From the IMG/VR virus record IMGVR_UViG_3300043773_000356, positions 1 to 64,000 of that record: a stretch of DNA of 64,000 nucleotides. One strand, given 5' to 3'. The DNA comes from a virus. Positions 8,037-16,731 of this stretch are shown here, in pieces (the stretch's first letter is position 1; every line of letters starts with the position of its first letter). A program made the position numbers and the translations under genes. The notes below the pieces were generated by a model that was not told where the DNA came from, ran no database searches, and saw only the letters and a program-made list of their open reading frames with translations.

Positions 8037-9032
8037 TTAGACAATAGTCCATGTTGATCCAGACGGCACCGTGACCGTGATGCCAGAACCTACCGTAGTA
8101 GGGCCGGGAGACATAGCGTTGTAATTATTGGGGATCGTGTAATTCGTCGCTACCGTCGCAGCCCCAACAAATAAACTATTGATCGCTACCATCGCTTGAG
8201 CCTGCAACTCGCCGGTGCTTGGCTTGTATAGTAAGTTGGCATTGCCGGTATAAATCGTAGCCGCCGTACCTGACGTAGCTGCTAAAAAGGCGGGATATAC
8301 GTTGGAAGACGTTGACGTGTCATTACTAATCGTTACCGCTGCGGTTGAAAAGGACAACGTGCCTGAACCATTAGTAACAAGTGCCTGACCGTTCGTGCCG
8401 TCAGCCGAGGGGAGTGTCCAAGTGACGTTAGAGGCAACCGTGCCGGGGGATTTAAACGCAACGTAATTAGAAGAGTCTGTGTCGGCTAAACGTAAAGCAC
8501 CTGCTGCACCAATCTGAACATTCGTGCCATCCCACGTTAAGTTAGCGGACCCACCAAAAACGCCTGCGTTATTGAACTGAATCTGCGTGGTAGAACCACC
8601 CGCTGCACCGCCAACTTTCACATAATCTGTACCATTAAAAGCTACTAGTGCTTTTTCACCGGGAACCACGGTTACACCGGTTTGCCCAGACGCTTTAATT
8701 ATTAAATTATAAGTAGCGTCAGCATTAATAATGACGTAACGCCGATTAGAACTTGGGGCCGTAATGGTTGAGTTTGTTGCTAGGCTTGAAACTTTAATCG
8801 CACCATACTGTGCAGAGCTTGCAGCAATATTGGTTGCCGAAGAGTCACCTGTGGAATTTGATAACGATAACGCACCAGCCGTAAAGTCTGAACTTGTTAA
8901 CGAAGTCATTCCCGCAACAGCAATGTCAATATATTGCGTCAGACCGTTGTTGGTCGTATCGCCCCAAGTACCAGATTCCGTACCCGTGACCGGGAGGGGA
9001 AGATTTAAGAGGGTAGTGCGATTAACAGTCAT
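8037..9032 (-). CDS. Tail fibre protein (331 aa)
   Basis: The N-terminus MTVNRTTLLNLPLPVTGTES, then GTWGDTTNNGLTQYID, is a conserved opening of phage fibre and appendage proteins. The rest is Ser/Thr/Gly/Asn-rich and beta-prone, with FNNAGVFGGSANLTWDGTNV, a motif common in shaft regions, ending in a short tip (ITVTVPSGSTWTIV). It lies between the S74 fibre and the repeat protein at 9042-10241. It is likely a structural part of the same adsorption apparatus. Confidence 0.7.
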   Translation of the reverse strand: MTVNRTTLLNLPLPVTGTESGTWGDTTNNGLTQYIDIAVAGMTSLTSSDFTAGALSLSNSTGDSSATNIAASSAQYGAIKVSSLATNSTITAPSSNRRYVIINADATYNLIIKASGQTGVTVVPGEKALVAFNGTDYVKVGGAAGGSTTQIQFNNAGVFGGSANLTWDGTNVQIGAAGALRLADTDSSNYVAFKSPGTVASNVTWTLPSADGTNGQALVTNGSGTLSFSTAAVTISNDTSTSSNVYPAFLAATSGTAATIYTGNANLLYKPSTGELQAQAMVAINSLFVGAATVATNYTIPNNYNAMSPGPTTVGSGITVTVPSGSTWTIV

Positions 9033-9041
9033 AGCATCACC

Positions 9042-10241
9042 TTAAGTCGTAATGGGTGTCCAGTTAGCTGTTTGAGAGTCATTGATCTGCGTCCAACCAG
9101 CACTTTGTGAATCATTAATATTTTGCCAATTAGCGGTCTGTGAGTCATCAATGAGTTCCCACAAAAGCCCACCTAGGATTGCATCAAGCGCAGTAGCCGC
9201 TTCAGACACCGCTACATTATAATTACCATTTACCTCGGTAGTATCAGCTATCGAAGCAGTTTCCGCAACAACACCGCTCAAGTCTACAGTAACCGATACG
9301 GCATCTGCACCGAGAGAAGTTTCGTCAACCGAGGCAAAAAGCGTAATCCCACTCAGAATGCTATCTATGCCTGCGGCTGACTCTTGAATATCACTTGAAA
9401 CAACGTTATTAGCAACAATAGCGTCAACAGCAGAAGCTGTTTCACTTATATCAAAAGGTATAGCCCCGCCCCAAACGCCACTGCCCCAAGGACCAGACCC
9501 CCAAGCCGCACCACTTAAAAATTCCGTATCGGTTGTGTCTTGCGCCGTTGATGTTTCTGATATGACATTATCAAAAGAAACACTTACCGAAATAGCATCA
9601 ACGCCAAGAGCTGCCTCATCGACACTTGCCACAAGCGTATAAGTCGCCGTGATCTGATCTGCGCCTGTTGCCGCCTCAATAACCTGTGCAAGGAATGTCC
9701 CTGCTGATTCAACTGCATCTGCGCCGCTAGCCGATTCTGAGATCGTGCTTTGGTAGGCTAAGGATGCGTCAATAGAATCTGTTCCCGTCGCTGTTTCTGC
9801 AACATTCGGGTTGACTGTAAGACTTGCGTCAGTTGTATCTGCTCCCGCCGCTGTTTCTGCAATGTCCGTGCTTAAGGTTATGTTTGCAGAGGGTGCGTCA
9901 GTACCTGTGGCCGTTTCTTGAGTTTCGGCGTTTAATGTGGCATTTGACGTTATTTGATCCGCACCCGATGCCGTTTCCGCAGCAACAAGATTAAAAATAT
10001 ATTCAGACGTTACAGTCTCAGACGCCGTTGCTGTTTCTTCTGTGGTGGCGTTAAGTGTGGCAAGTGAGCTTATTACATCTGTACCCGTAGCCGTTTCAGC
10101 TACTACTGCTAGCGCAGTGAGGGTTGTATCTAGTAAATCGGTGCCGGTCGCTGTTTCATTGACCTGTCCGTCAAAACTAGGTGTTACTGCGCCTGCGGTA
10201 CTCGCATACGGGGTTTGTGCATAGGCGCTGAAACCGAACAC
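9042..10241 (-). CDS. Repeat-rich tail/appendage protein (399 aa, ETATGTD repeats)
   Basis: The protein is built of about a dozen imperfect repeats of roughly 27-30 residues, centred on ETA(T/S)G(T/A)D with beta-prone stretches between (ETATGTDLLDTTLTALAVVA; ETASGADQITSNATL). A WGSGPWGSGVWGGA insert lies in the middle and a W-repeat tail at the end (DSQTANWQNINDSQSAGW). The codons drift between repeats, so this is an old expansion. The start is GTG 10241, preceded by AAGG. A fibrous linker or shaft is inferred; no enzymatic motif is seen. Confidence 0.65.
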   Translation of the reverse strand: MFGFSAYAQTPYASTAGAVTPSFDGQVNETATGTDLLDTTLTALAVVAETATGTDVISSLATLNATTEETATASETVTSEYIFNLVAAETASGADQITSNATLNAETQETATGTDAPSANITLSTDIAETAAGADTTDASLTVNPNVAETATGTDSIDASLAYQSTISESASGADAVESAGTFLAQVIEAATGADQITATYTLVASVDEAALGVDAISVSVSFDNVISETSTAQDTTDTEFLSGAAWGSGPWGSGVWGGAIPFDISETASAVDAIVANNVVSSDIQESAAGIDSILSGITLFASVDETSLGADAVSVTVDLSGVVAETASIADTTEVNGNYNVAVSEAATALDAILGGLLWELIDDSQTANWQNINDSQSAGWTQINDSQTANWTPITT

Positions 10242-10250
10242 ATTTTTACC

Positions 10251-10397
10251 TTATAGCTGTGCAGTCGTGAGGTTGAAAAATTGATCTGACGTAAACGATT
10301 GTAGTGGTTGCTCTGCCTGTGTGTCAGTCGCTAACTCTACCCAACCTTCGTTCAAGAAATACGCCCACTGATAGCCCTCACGATTAGTCCAGTGCAT
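10251..10397 (-). CDS. Small hypothetical protein (48 aa)
   Basis: The frame starts at ATG 10397 with GGGTG just upstream and overlaps the end of the upstream gene by 14 nt. It encodes MHWTNREGYQWAYFLNEGWV, then an acidic, Gln-rich part ending TSDQFFNLTTAQL. It fills the only otherwise empty gap in this stretch of the operon. The function is unknown, and the call rests on spacing and composition. Confidence 0.45.
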   Translation of the reverse strand: MHWTNREGYQWAYFLNEGWVELATDTQAEQPLQSFTSDQFFNLTTAQL

Positions 10398-10755
10398 ACG
10401 ACACCCAATTAGTCATTGACTCATCCCATTGATACAGATTGCCGTCGGTAGGGTATGGCACTGGAGGCTCCCATAAACATGTTTGTTCGTTTAGGATCCA
10501 GCTAGGAAAAGGTTTTGGGGGAATAAAAGCATCACGCTGTGGATCGTATGTGTAGCCGATGCCTGCGTAGTTTTTTCTGAACGTGCCGTTGTAGCTCGTC
10601 TGCTTCCAAGCTAAATACCCGTTTGACCAGTTAATCAGAAAATCAACGCCTCGCTGCTCTTGCTCTACGCCGTTCTCATCAAGCAGCTCGTTGTTATGCA
10701 CAACGTGCACTTCAAGCACGACATTGTTTTGATCTAGTTTTGCAAAGTGAGCCAT
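10384..10755 (-). CDS. Conserved phage structural/fibre-associated protein (123 aa)
   Basis: The N-terminus MAHFAKLDQNNVVLEVHVVH belongs to a small family found in many aquatic phages near fibre genes; the family function is not established. It has Trp- and Tyr-rich stretches (GYLAWKQTSYNGTFRKNYAG; YPTDGNLYQWDESMTNW) that suggest carbohydrate or protein contacts. ATG 10755 is chosen because AGGGG lies 5 nt upstream; a longer frame has an improbable N-terminus. Confidence 0.65.
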   Translation of the reverse strand: MAHFAKLDQNNVVLEVHVVHNNELLDENGVEQEQRGVDFLINWSNGYLAWKQTSYNGTFRKNYAGIGYTYDPQRDAFIPPKPFPSWILNEQTCLWEPPVPYPTDGNLYQWDESMTNWVSYALD

Positions 10756-10763
10756 CTGCACCC

Positions 10764-11657
10764 CTAGAATGTGATGGAGCCGTTGCCGGTCCATTGATAA
10801 ATCCGATACCCGCCAGAGACCGTAATCGTTGGTGAGCCTGTGGTTGAGGTTGCTGCGGCATAGCTGTCTGCGTAACGGATGATGACTACACCGGAGCCGC
10901 CTGCGCCGCCGCTATACGACGGCGTTCCACCACTTCCTACTGCCCCCCCTCCACCTCCACCACCAGTGTTTGGCGATCCACCTGTTCCATCGCCTGATTT
11001 ACTGCCAGCACCACCCCCGCCAGCACCACCAGAACCTGCCGCTGTCTTAGTGCTAATAATCCCACCGCCACCGCCGCCGGCATAAGTTACCGATGAACCC
11101 GTTATAGAAGATGCTGAACCAGCGCCGCCATTACCAGCCGTCCCTCCGCTGCCATTACTTCCAACGGCACTTGCACCACCGCCACCGCCAGCTCCGTTAT
11201 CAGATGAAGCAGCATCACCCCCGTTATTTCCTTGAGATGGGCTAGTGCTTGGTGTATTCCCAGACCCAGGAGATCCTGGAGCCGATCCGCTGGAACCTTC
11301 ACCGCCCCCCGATCCACCATTGTTTCCTGTTTCCGATGCAGCAGATCCTGTGGCACCAGCACCACCTCCACCGCCACCAGTTGCTGTAATCGTAGAAAAA
11401 ACAGAGTCGGTTCCATTCCCGCCTTTAGCACCAAAACCAGCGCCAGAGGCAGCGCCAGCAGCACCTACTGTTACCGTAATTGCTACCCCAGCAGAAACAG
11501 CAAACCCACTTGCCGTTCTATATCCACCAGCACCACCGCCACCACCAGCCCTTCCACCGCCCCCGCCACCGCCAGCAACAACCAAGTATTCAACGGAGGG
11601 AGGCGGGCCAGCCGTACCCGAAATTGCAGCCATCATCGCCGTAAGTGCACCAGCCAT
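10764..11657 (-). CDS. Glycine-rich adhesin/fibre tip protein (297 aa)
   Basis: After a short leader, VEYLVVAGGGGGGG opens a region that is close to half glycine, ending SGVVIIRYADSY and a short beta tail (GYRIYQWTGNGSITF). Phage adhesins with polyglycine sandwich folds (the T4-like gp38 class and others) have this composition and evolve quickly at the loops. It probably contacts the host receptor. Runs of GGN codons also give long open frames on the opposite strand, which I read as artefacts. Confidence 0.7.
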   Translation of the reverse strand: MAGALTAMMAAISGTAGPPPSVEYLVVAGGGGGGGRAGGGGGAGGYRTASGFAVSAGVAITVTVGAAGAASGAGFGAKGGNGTDSVFSTITATGGGGGGAGATGSAASETGNNGGSGGGEGSSGSAPGSPGSGNTPSTSPSQGNNGGDAASSDNGAGGGGGASAVGSNGSGGTAGNGGAGSASSITGSSVTYAGGGGGGIISTKTAAGSGGAGGGGAGSKSGDGTGGSPNTGGGGGGGAVGSGGTPSYSGGAGGSGVVIIRYADSYAAATSTTGSPTITVSGGYRIYQWTGNGSITF

Positions 11658-11658
11658 A

Positions 11659-12582
11659 TCAGGTCACTCCTGGCCCAGTTACCCACCAAGTGTCGGTCGC
11701 AACCTTAAGCAGCGAGGCCATGCCCTTTGTTGCCACGGTGCGATTGCCCGTGGTTCCGTTAGCGAGCTGGAACGTCACGCCTGCGCCAGAGATTGTCAGG
11801 TTGCCGCTGTTGTTGTTGACAACTAGGATTGTGGTTCCCGTTGGGAAAGCCACAGATGAATTAGTCGGTACTGTCAGTGTTGCAGTCGAACCACCAGTGA
11901 AATAAACGTGATCGCCTGCATCACCTAAAACAAGCGTGTAAGTCGATCCTGATTGGCTATTCTGCGGTGCGTTGATGTAACCCACCGAGCTAATCGCCAT
12001 CGTGCTGTTTTTCAGCAGCTTGCCCGTCGTCCCGTCGTAAACCGCAAGGACGCTATCTGTTGAGCTAGCAGGGCCAACCACATCACCAGCACCCGCCAAA
12101 GCCATAAGGCTCCAGTAAGTTGTGTTCGTGGGTAGATTGCCCGTCGATGCCAGAATACAAATGTAGCTTGAGTTATTATAGCTGACTACATCATTAGCAA
12201 CGTACGCTGTTGCGCCGTTGTAAGCCCCGCGCCAGATAAATGATGTGCCGTTTGTACCGTTTGTACCGTTGGTTCCTGCAAGAGCTAAAAGTGACCAATA
12301 GGTTGTGTTGGTAGGCAGATTGCCGGTCGAGTTAAGTATGCAGATATAAGATGAATTGTTGTACGAAACAACGTCGTTTACTACATATGCAGTGCCAGCA
12401 CTGTAAGCGCCCTGCCATTTTGCACTTGCAGCATAAGTAAGACTGTTCCAAGCCGTGGAGCCATTACCAATCTTAAATCGCCCTGTGTCCGTTTCAGCAC
12501 CGATTTCCCCCACCATCAAAGTAGGGTTAGCAGATGTCCACTGAGCAGCAGTGCCATTACGGGTTTGAATTTGAACGGCCAT
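11659..12582 (-). CDS. Tail fibre with Mtd-like N-terminus and two carbohydrate-binding-type repeats
   Basis: The first ~45 residues (MAVQIQTRNGTAAQWTSANP, then MVGEIGAETDTGRFKIGNG) match the N-terminal domain of the Bordetella phage major tropism determinant and many other fibres. Two repeats of about 60 aa follow, each with W(Q/R)GAY...AYV(V/A)NDVVSYNNSS, then YICI...TNTTYWSL, which look like family V/XII carbohydrate-binding modules. A GTNGTNGTNGT linker joins them. The C-terminal part is beta-rich. Host-surface binding is likely. No reverse transcriptase or template repeat for diversification is in the window. Confidence 0.7.
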   Translation of the reverse strand: MAVQIQTRNGTAAQWTSANPTLMVGEIGAETDTGRFKIGNGSTAWNSLTYAASAKWQGAYSAGTAYVVNDVVSYNNSSYICILNSTGNLPTNTTYWSLLALAGTNGTNGTNGTSFIWRGAYNGATAYVANDVVSYNNSSYICILASTGNLPTNTTYWSLMALAGAGDVVGPASSTDSVLAVYDGTTGKLLKNSTMAISSVGYINAPQNSQSGSTYTLVLGDAGDHVYFTGGSTATLTVPTNSSVAFPTGTTILVVNNNSGNLTISGAGVTFQLANGTTGNRTVATKGMASLLKVATDTWWVTGPGVT

Positions 12583-12974
12583 TAGGGTGCTCCTCCGTTG
12601 ATAGCCTGTGCGCCGCCATAGTTAGTTGAGGGTATGCCGCCATCTAGATTAGGCGAATTAGCCAGCGTTGCTTCCGCAGGAAGTGTTACGAATACGTTTT
12701 GGGTTCCAGAGCTAAAATTTATTCTGCTTGTGTTTCCGGCAGAATTTGACAGGACTGTATCCCTTGACAGCGTTGTACCAGAAGATGTGTAAGTTCCAAT
12801 TCCAACTTCCCAGTTAGAACCAGACTGATCAGCTATCGTGTAATAAGTGCTATTACCATTACCAATGACTGCAAAGTCTTGGAACCCAGTTACCGCCGCG
12901 CCTAGGGTTATAGTTGTAGCCGACCCCGGCGCAGATACAGTAACTTGTACACGATCAGCAACTACAAAAGCCAT
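12582..12974 (-). CDS. Tail/fibre-associated protein (130 aa)
   Basis: A 130-aa beta-rich protein (MAFVVADRVQVTVSAPGSAT, then TITLGAAVTGFQDFAVIGNG) of a type common next to phage fibres, ending in a flexible Gly/Asn/Ala tail. It overlaps the upstream gene by one base (TAATG), so it is translationally coupled. A structural role is inferred from context. Confidence 0.6.
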   Translation of the reverse strand: MAFVVADRVQVTVSAPGSATTITLGAAVTGFQDFAVIGNGNSTYYTIADQSGSNWEVGIGTYTSSGTTLSRDTVLSNSAGNTSRINFSSGTQNVFVTLPAEATLANSPNLDGGIPSTNYGGAQAINGGAP

Positions 12975-13552
12975 TATGCAGACAAGCTGAACTGATACGT
13001 TACTTGAAGAACGTCACCACTAACAACCGAACGATCCCCACCTGTGAAGTCAGAAGCAGAAAACAACGTACCCGTTGTGCCACCTTTGGTGTTATCGCTT
13101 GTCAAGAACGCACCACCAATCGTAATTTGAGAAACAGAGTTGATGTTAAACGATGCTTTACTTGCTGTATTAGTAACAACCGAAGGATTAGCCGTTGTCG
13201 CCGCCGCAAATGTTGCAGCAGGGCGCGTTGCATTACTGTACGATGTGTCCTCAGTCCATCCGGCGTGAGAAGACATGGTATCGCCTGCGGCGGGTGTATT
13301 AGACGCTCCAGCCCCGTAAAGACCAATATACCAAGAAGTGATGCGCGATGTTGCCCCGTCAAGCGACGTGCCAGCCATGTACTGAAGGCCCACGTTGACC
13401 ACGAGGTTTTTAGATTCCGCTGTCCATTTGAGATTGCCGTCTTTGTCGTAGCACTCAAAGAAATACTTGCCCATCGCACGGGCTGCTTCTCCAGAACCTG
13501 GGCGAGCAATTAATCCGCTAGATACAGCATCATTTGTCTTTGCGTGTTCCAT
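12974..13552 (-). CDS. Tail-associated structural protein (192 aa)
   Basis: It contains MGKYFFECYDKDGNLKWTAE, then SKNLVVNVGLQYMAGTSLDG, and a middle part GAGASNTPAAGDTMSSHAGW followed by beta-rich sequence ending VLQVTYQFSLSA. Proteins with this arrangement are common among tail genes of uncultured phages. It overlaps neighbouring genes by one base on both sides. The exact role is unknown. Confidence 0.6.
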   Translation of the reverse strand: MEHAKTNDAVSSGLIARPGSGEAARAMGKYFFECYDKDGNLKWTAESKNLVVNVGLQYMAGTSLDGATSRITSWYIGLYGAGASNTPAAGDTMSSHAGWTEDTSYSNATRPAATFAAATTANPSVVTNTASKASFNINSVSQITIGGAFLTSDNTKGGTTGTLFSASDFTGGDRSVVSGDVLQVTYQFSLSA

Positions 13553-13986
13553 TATGAAATCCTCAATATAGAATCAGTTGCGCCCATTGGCGGAAAAGTA
13601 ATAACCAAATTTGAAGCTGTTTTAGTAATTGTGTTACCAAAACTTAAAACACAAACCGCACGATTGCCGTTTGTTGAATTGTAAATCAGCGCCCCTGCAC
13701 ATGAAAGGGTCACGTTGGTAAACGTTGCGTCATCAAACGACCAATATCCTGTAGTACCCGAAGAAAGAGGGGTAATGTTTGTAAGTGCAATTCCACCGGC
13801 GGTGTAATTGGTTCCACTCGACGATACTTCCCCAGAGGATGTGTATACAGTGGTGCTAGCACTGAGATCGGCAGTTGCGACGTACAAGGCGAGTTTAAAT
13901 ACATCCCCCGTTGTCCTTGTAAAATTGTGCAAGGCTTGAGCAACCTCAGCTTTGAAGCTTGTGCACATTGTTTGGTAAATTGCCAT
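13552..13986 (-). CDS. Tail-associated structural protein (144 aa)
   Basis: A 144-aa protein starting MAIYQTMCTSFKAEVAQALH. A helix is followed by VFKLALYVATADLSASTTVY and a beta domain with GYWSFDDATFTNVTLSCAGA and ALIYNS. This resembles a widespread phage family encoded next to tail fibres. A structural role is inferred; there is no enzymatic motif. It starts 1 nt after the connector gene ends. Confidence 0.6.
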   Translation of the reverse strand: MAIYQTMCTSFKAEVAQALHNFTRTTGDVFKLALYVATADLSASTTVYTSSGEVSSSGTNYTAGGIALTNITPLSSGTTGYWSFDDATFTNVTLSCAGALIYNSTNGNRAVCVLSFGNTITKTASNLVITFPPMGATDSILRIS

Positions 13987-13987
13987 A

Positions 13988-14695
13988 CTACTTCACCGGA
14001 TACCGTACTTGACCAGAACGATAAGCGTCCTGACGCTCCAGACCATCTGCCAAACGCTTTGCAAGTGCAAGAGCTTCTTTATATTGCGTGTCTATTCTGC
14101 CAAGCATGTCGGGTTCAGCTTTAATAAACGTATACCCTTCTTGCAGCGCTCCATAAAATAAAACTGAATCAAAATTGTCACCGAGCCAAGAAGTGCCAGC
14201 AGTCACAATTGATTCTGGGTAATAGTAATAGTGAAGCTCGACATTATAATTTGCATCAGGCGTTGGGCCTAACAAAAACGTCAGTTCATTAGTGATTGTG
14301 CCGCTGTTAACAGTAGGGCCAAAAATAGCGTAGTGGCGGGGGCGTCCTGTATTACCTGAACCAGTTGGTACAGGGTAAGCTTCACGAATAAAATTAACGT
14401 CTTTATTAAGCAAATAATGATACCGCCCATCAGCGTCAATAACTGCCATACTGTAGGGCGATAAAAAATCACTGGGGCACTCAAGGTATTTATTATTTGT
14501 CGTTGTCACACCCGTTACATTCTTGCGGATAGACGGAAACTGCATGGAGTTATAAATGCGCTGCTCAGCTTGTTGAACAAAAACAGCAAGCTGCTCGTCT
14601 GACGTAAACGTTGTAACCGAATCCGCAAACGTAATCGTTGGGAAGTCGTTCTCGACATATCCTCGGATCGCCTTTTTTAACTCCGTATAATTCAC
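13988..14695 (-). CDS. Head-tail adaptor / connector-type protein (235 aa)
   Basis: The N-terminus MNYTELKKAIRGYVENDFPT, then VQQAEQRIYNSMQFPSIRKN, is the helical opening of podovirus adaptor or tubular proteins. It is followed by YLECPSDFLSPYSMAVID, a strand-rich middle and a C-terminal helical part (ALQEGYTFIKAEPDMLGRID...). These proteins dock under the portal. GTG 14695 overlaps the stop of the upstream gene (GTGA). The family is judged by overall resemblance. Confidence 0.65.
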   Translation of the reverse strand: MNYTELKKAIRGYVENDFPTITFADSVTTFTSDEQLAVFVQQAEQRIYNSMQFPSIRKNVTGVTTTNNKYLECPSDFLSPYSMAVIDADGRYHYLLNKDVNFIREAYPVPTGSGNTGRPRHYAIFGPTVNSGTITNELTFLLGPTPDANYNVELHYYYYPESIVTAGTSWLGDNFDSVLFYGALQEGYTFIKAEPDMLGRIDTQYKEALALAKRLADGLERQDAYRSGQVRYPVK

Positions 14696-14835
14696 GCCAT
14701 CGGCCCCCTAGCCATTACGCCTTTGGTTGCACAACCTGTGCCACGAATCTTGATACCAGAAGTCTTAGGCTTTGCATCCGTAGACTTTGGAGTCGGTGCA
14801 GGTTTGGGTTGGTTGAAGGGTTTAACTTGTTTCAT
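14692..14835 (-). CDS. Small basic phage protein (47 aa)
   Basis: ATG 14835 overlaps the upstream stop and the gene overlaps the connector start. It encodes MKQVKPFNQPKPAPTPKSTD, then a basic tail with RGTGCATKGVMARGPMA. The C-terminal motif recurs in small late proteins of aquatic phages that travel with connector genes. It may be a minor virion component. The function is unknown. Confidence 0.6.
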   Translation of the reverse strand: MKQVKPFNQPKPAPTPKSTDAKPKTSGIKIRGTGCATKGVMARGPMA

Positions 14836-15026
14836 TATCGCCCCCGTACAGCATTCTTTTGGTTAGCAATCTTGGCAAGGTTACGCCCCATCTTCAGCAT
14901 GTTTGCGTTAGTTTTGCCACCCTTGGCAAGTTTGGTCAGAGGCTGACCTTTGTGCTTGGCTTTCTCGTGCTTGTGCACTGCACCAGCAATCATCTTTTTG
15001 TCCTGCGCTAAGTCTTTCTTATCCAT
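14835..15026 (-). CDS. Small lysine-rich protein (63 aa)
   Basis: A very basic protein (MDKKDLAQDKKMIAGAVHKH, then EKAKHKGQPLTKLAKGGKTN and a MGRNLAKIANQKNAVRGR tail) with AGGAGCAAACG before its ATG. It is one of several such basic small proteins at 14.7-18 kb. A nucleic-acid-binding or packaged role is possible from charge only. Confidence 0.6.
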   Translation of the reverse strand: MDKKDLAQDKKMIAGAVHKHEKAKHKGQPLTKLAKGGKTNANMLKMGRNLAKIANQKNAVRGR

Positions 15027-15035
15027 CGTTTGCTC

Positions 15036-15464
15036 CTACGATACGGTGACAGAATTAACCAAACCCTGCGCTACTAAATCGTTTGGGGTAAGCGCAGCAT
15101 CAAAAGATCTTGAACCACCTACAGGGTTAAAACCCCACTGAATAATTCGACTACCCATTGTAATCGTACCTAGCTCATCAATGCTAGAGTCATCATTCAC
15201 AGGTTCAACTCGCAGACCATTAAGTCCAGCTTGCCTATACGAATTAGAATCTACTCGTGGGTTTCGTATAGCTTGCGGGTCATACACAGGGTACATACCA
15301 AGTTGTAGCTGCGGCTGATCTGGTTCCCAACACTCAGGGCAAACAAGAATATTGACGTTCTTGGTTTTAATGACCAACGACTTTAACTGCTTCAGCTTAA
15401 ATCTAAAGTTACACCTATCGCACTGCGCGATAGCATATTTACCAGAGGCAAACTGATTGGGCAT
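15036..15464 (-). CDS. Zinc-ribbon structural protein (142 aa)
   Basis: The N-terminal 50 residues carry two Cys pairs, AIAQCDRCNFRFKLKQL and NILVCPECWEPDQPQ, consistent with a zinc ribbon. The C-terminal part has IQWGFNPVGGSRSFDAALTP, then NDLVAQGLVNSVTVS, a type found among tail genes of uncultured phages. It overlaps the upstream gene by one base. A virion or assembly role is inferred from context. Confidence 0.65.
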   Translation of the reverse strand: MPNQFASGKYAIAQCDRCNFRFKLKQLKSLVIKTKNVNILVCPECWEPDQPQLQLGMYPVYDPQAIRNPRVDSNSYRQAGLNGLRVEPVNDDSSIDELGTITMGSRIIQWGFNPVGGSRSFDAALTPNDLVAQGLVNSVTVS

Positions 15465-16228
15465 TAGAAGCTCCCAGTATTGCCTAAATACATCCGACGT
15501 GGCACAAAACGAACCGCAGCTTTTTCACGGTCTTCACCAGCGGCAAAATTCCACTGTTCTTCATAAGAAGCTTTTAATATCTGAAGCCTTTCTAACCCTT
15601 CAGGAATCTTCTGCGCGATGTAATACGCCAACCCTGCTGTAATACAGGGAAGAAACCTAAACGGCATATCAGGGGTTTGAATCCCGTCACCAGCATTCTG
15701 AATACGACGCATCCGCCAGTAGACTACTTGATAGTACGGCGAGGCTTCGGTACCTTGGTCAGGTACGGGCCAAACTGTGAATTGGGGGTAGGCGGTTGCA
15801 GATGGAGAATAACTGCTGGTGGCGGGGTACGTGGCTCCAGAGTTCCTGCTGATGTAAATCTGTATCGGTCGTGCTTGAGAAAGTTTGTTTGGGATTGTGG
15901 CGTAGGTGGAGACACTAATCCGGGTAAGTGTGAGGTCAGCTTGCGTAGAGGCATTCCCGGCTCCCGTTCTTATAACGTGCTCAAGCAAGTCAATGGTGTC
16001 GTTCGGTAAATCGTACGTCGCAGTGCCCTGTACCAAATTCTTCGTGCCCTGCTCAATCGTCCACATATTGATGCCACGATTCGCCCACTCAATCGTCAGT
16101 AGGTTCATCGAACGACGTGCAGTACGCAAGTCGTAACCAGAGCGCATCTCCCGACCAGCCCTTTCAAAAGCTTCTTCGGCTATGTCAGTAAATTCAAGAT
16201 TAAAGTCGGTTGAGCCGCTAGTGGTCAT
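15464..16228 (-). CDS. Head-tail connector / tail-completion protein (254 aa)
   Basis: A 254-aa protein beginning MTTSGSTDFNLEFTDIAEEA, then FERAGREMRSGYDLRTARRS, similar to podovirus connector proteins that close the portal channel. The middle has WTIEQGTKNLVQGTATYDLP and a C-terminal helical part (MPFRFLPCITAGLAYYIAQK). It and the 235-aa protein share the same general plan and may be the two ring components below the portal. It starts at ATG 16228, overlapping the upstream stop (ATGA). Confidence 0.65.
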   Translation of the reverse strand: MTTSGSTDFNLEFTDIAEEAFERAGREMRSGYDLRTARRSMNLLTIEWANRGINMWTIEQGTKNLVQGTATYDLPNDTIDLLEHVIRTGAGNASTQADLTLTRISVSTYATIPNKLSQARPIQIYISRNSGATYPATSSYSPSATAYPQFTVWPVPDQGTEASPYYQVVYWRMRRIQNAGDGIQTPDMPFRFLPCITAGLAYYIAQKIPEGLERLQILKASYEEQWNFAAGEDREKAAVRFVPRRMYLGNTGSF

Positions 16229-16458
16229 CTAAATCTCGCAGTCTTTGCGGCAATTTTTGCCGGTTGTTTGACAAACTGCTTTCCTGCGCTTTTTCCAGCT
16301 CGTTTTGCCTTTGTCGTTGCAGCGTATTCTGAAGGTGTAAGAGATTTAATTGCCGCCTCCGGGAGGTATCGTTCGCCAGTTTTGCTAGACGGTTTACCAC
16401 TTTTTGTCCGCCATTTCTGGTCCCCCCAAGCCTTCAAACTCTGCTGCGGCGCTTTCAA
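16225..16458 (-). CDS. Small basic protein, DUF5872-like (77 aa)
   Basis: The motif QKWRTKSGKPSSKTGERYLP, followed by TPSEYAATTKAKRAGKS and a Lys-rich end, matches what I recall of the DUF5872 family. Function is unknown for the family. The start appears to be TTG 16458, overlapping the previous stop (TTGA) with a GGGGG site about 9 nt upstream; no ATG fits. Confidence 0.6.
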   Translation of the reverse strand: MKAPQQSLKAWGDQKWRTKSGKPSSKTGERYLPEAAIKSLTPSEYAATTKAKRAGKSAGKQFVKQPAKIAAKTARFR

Positions 16459-16730
16459 TCTCGGTAGCCCCCACCTGCGGCTTTGTACTTCTTAGCTACA
16501 AGCTGTGCTTTTCTCGCGGACCATTGCCCTGCGCCTGTGCCATGAGTAGCTGCGGCTTTAACCTGAGCGACAATCTTCTTGCGAAGCCCCGGTTTGGTGT
16601 AATTACCTGCCGCATTCACCTTGCCACCTTCAGCGTACTGATCAAAATCAGTGTTATCCCGCCTAGCTTTACGCTTGGCAGTTGGCATTTTTGAGGGCGA
16701 AATCGCCCCCATCCCGCGAGAGGGCATCAT
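16455..16730 (-). CDS. Small basic protein with YAEGGKVNAAGNYTKPG motif (91 aa)
   Basis: A very basic protein whose core YAEGGKVNAAGNYTKPGLRK, then GTGAGQWSARKAQLVAKKYK and AAGGGYRD, is a conserved pattern seen in many phages of algae-associated and freshwater bacteria. Its role is not known. It could be a minor capsid or DNA-packaging-associated protein given its charge and its place between head and tail genes. Confidence 0.6.
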   Translation of the reverse strand: MMPSRGMGAISPSKMPTAKRKARRDNTDFDQYAEGGKVNAAGNYTKPGLRKKIVAQVKAAATHGTGAGQWSARKAQLVAKKYKAAGGGYRD

Positions 16731-16731
16731 C

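Noticed and set aside
10879-11826. Long Pro-rich plus-strand frames opposite the glycine-rich fibre gene
   Set aside because: They mirror GGN codons of the real gene on the minus strand.
11659-12582. Diversity-generating retroelement target (Mtd-like N-terminus)
   Set aside because: No reverse transcriptase and no template/variable repeat pair is in the window.
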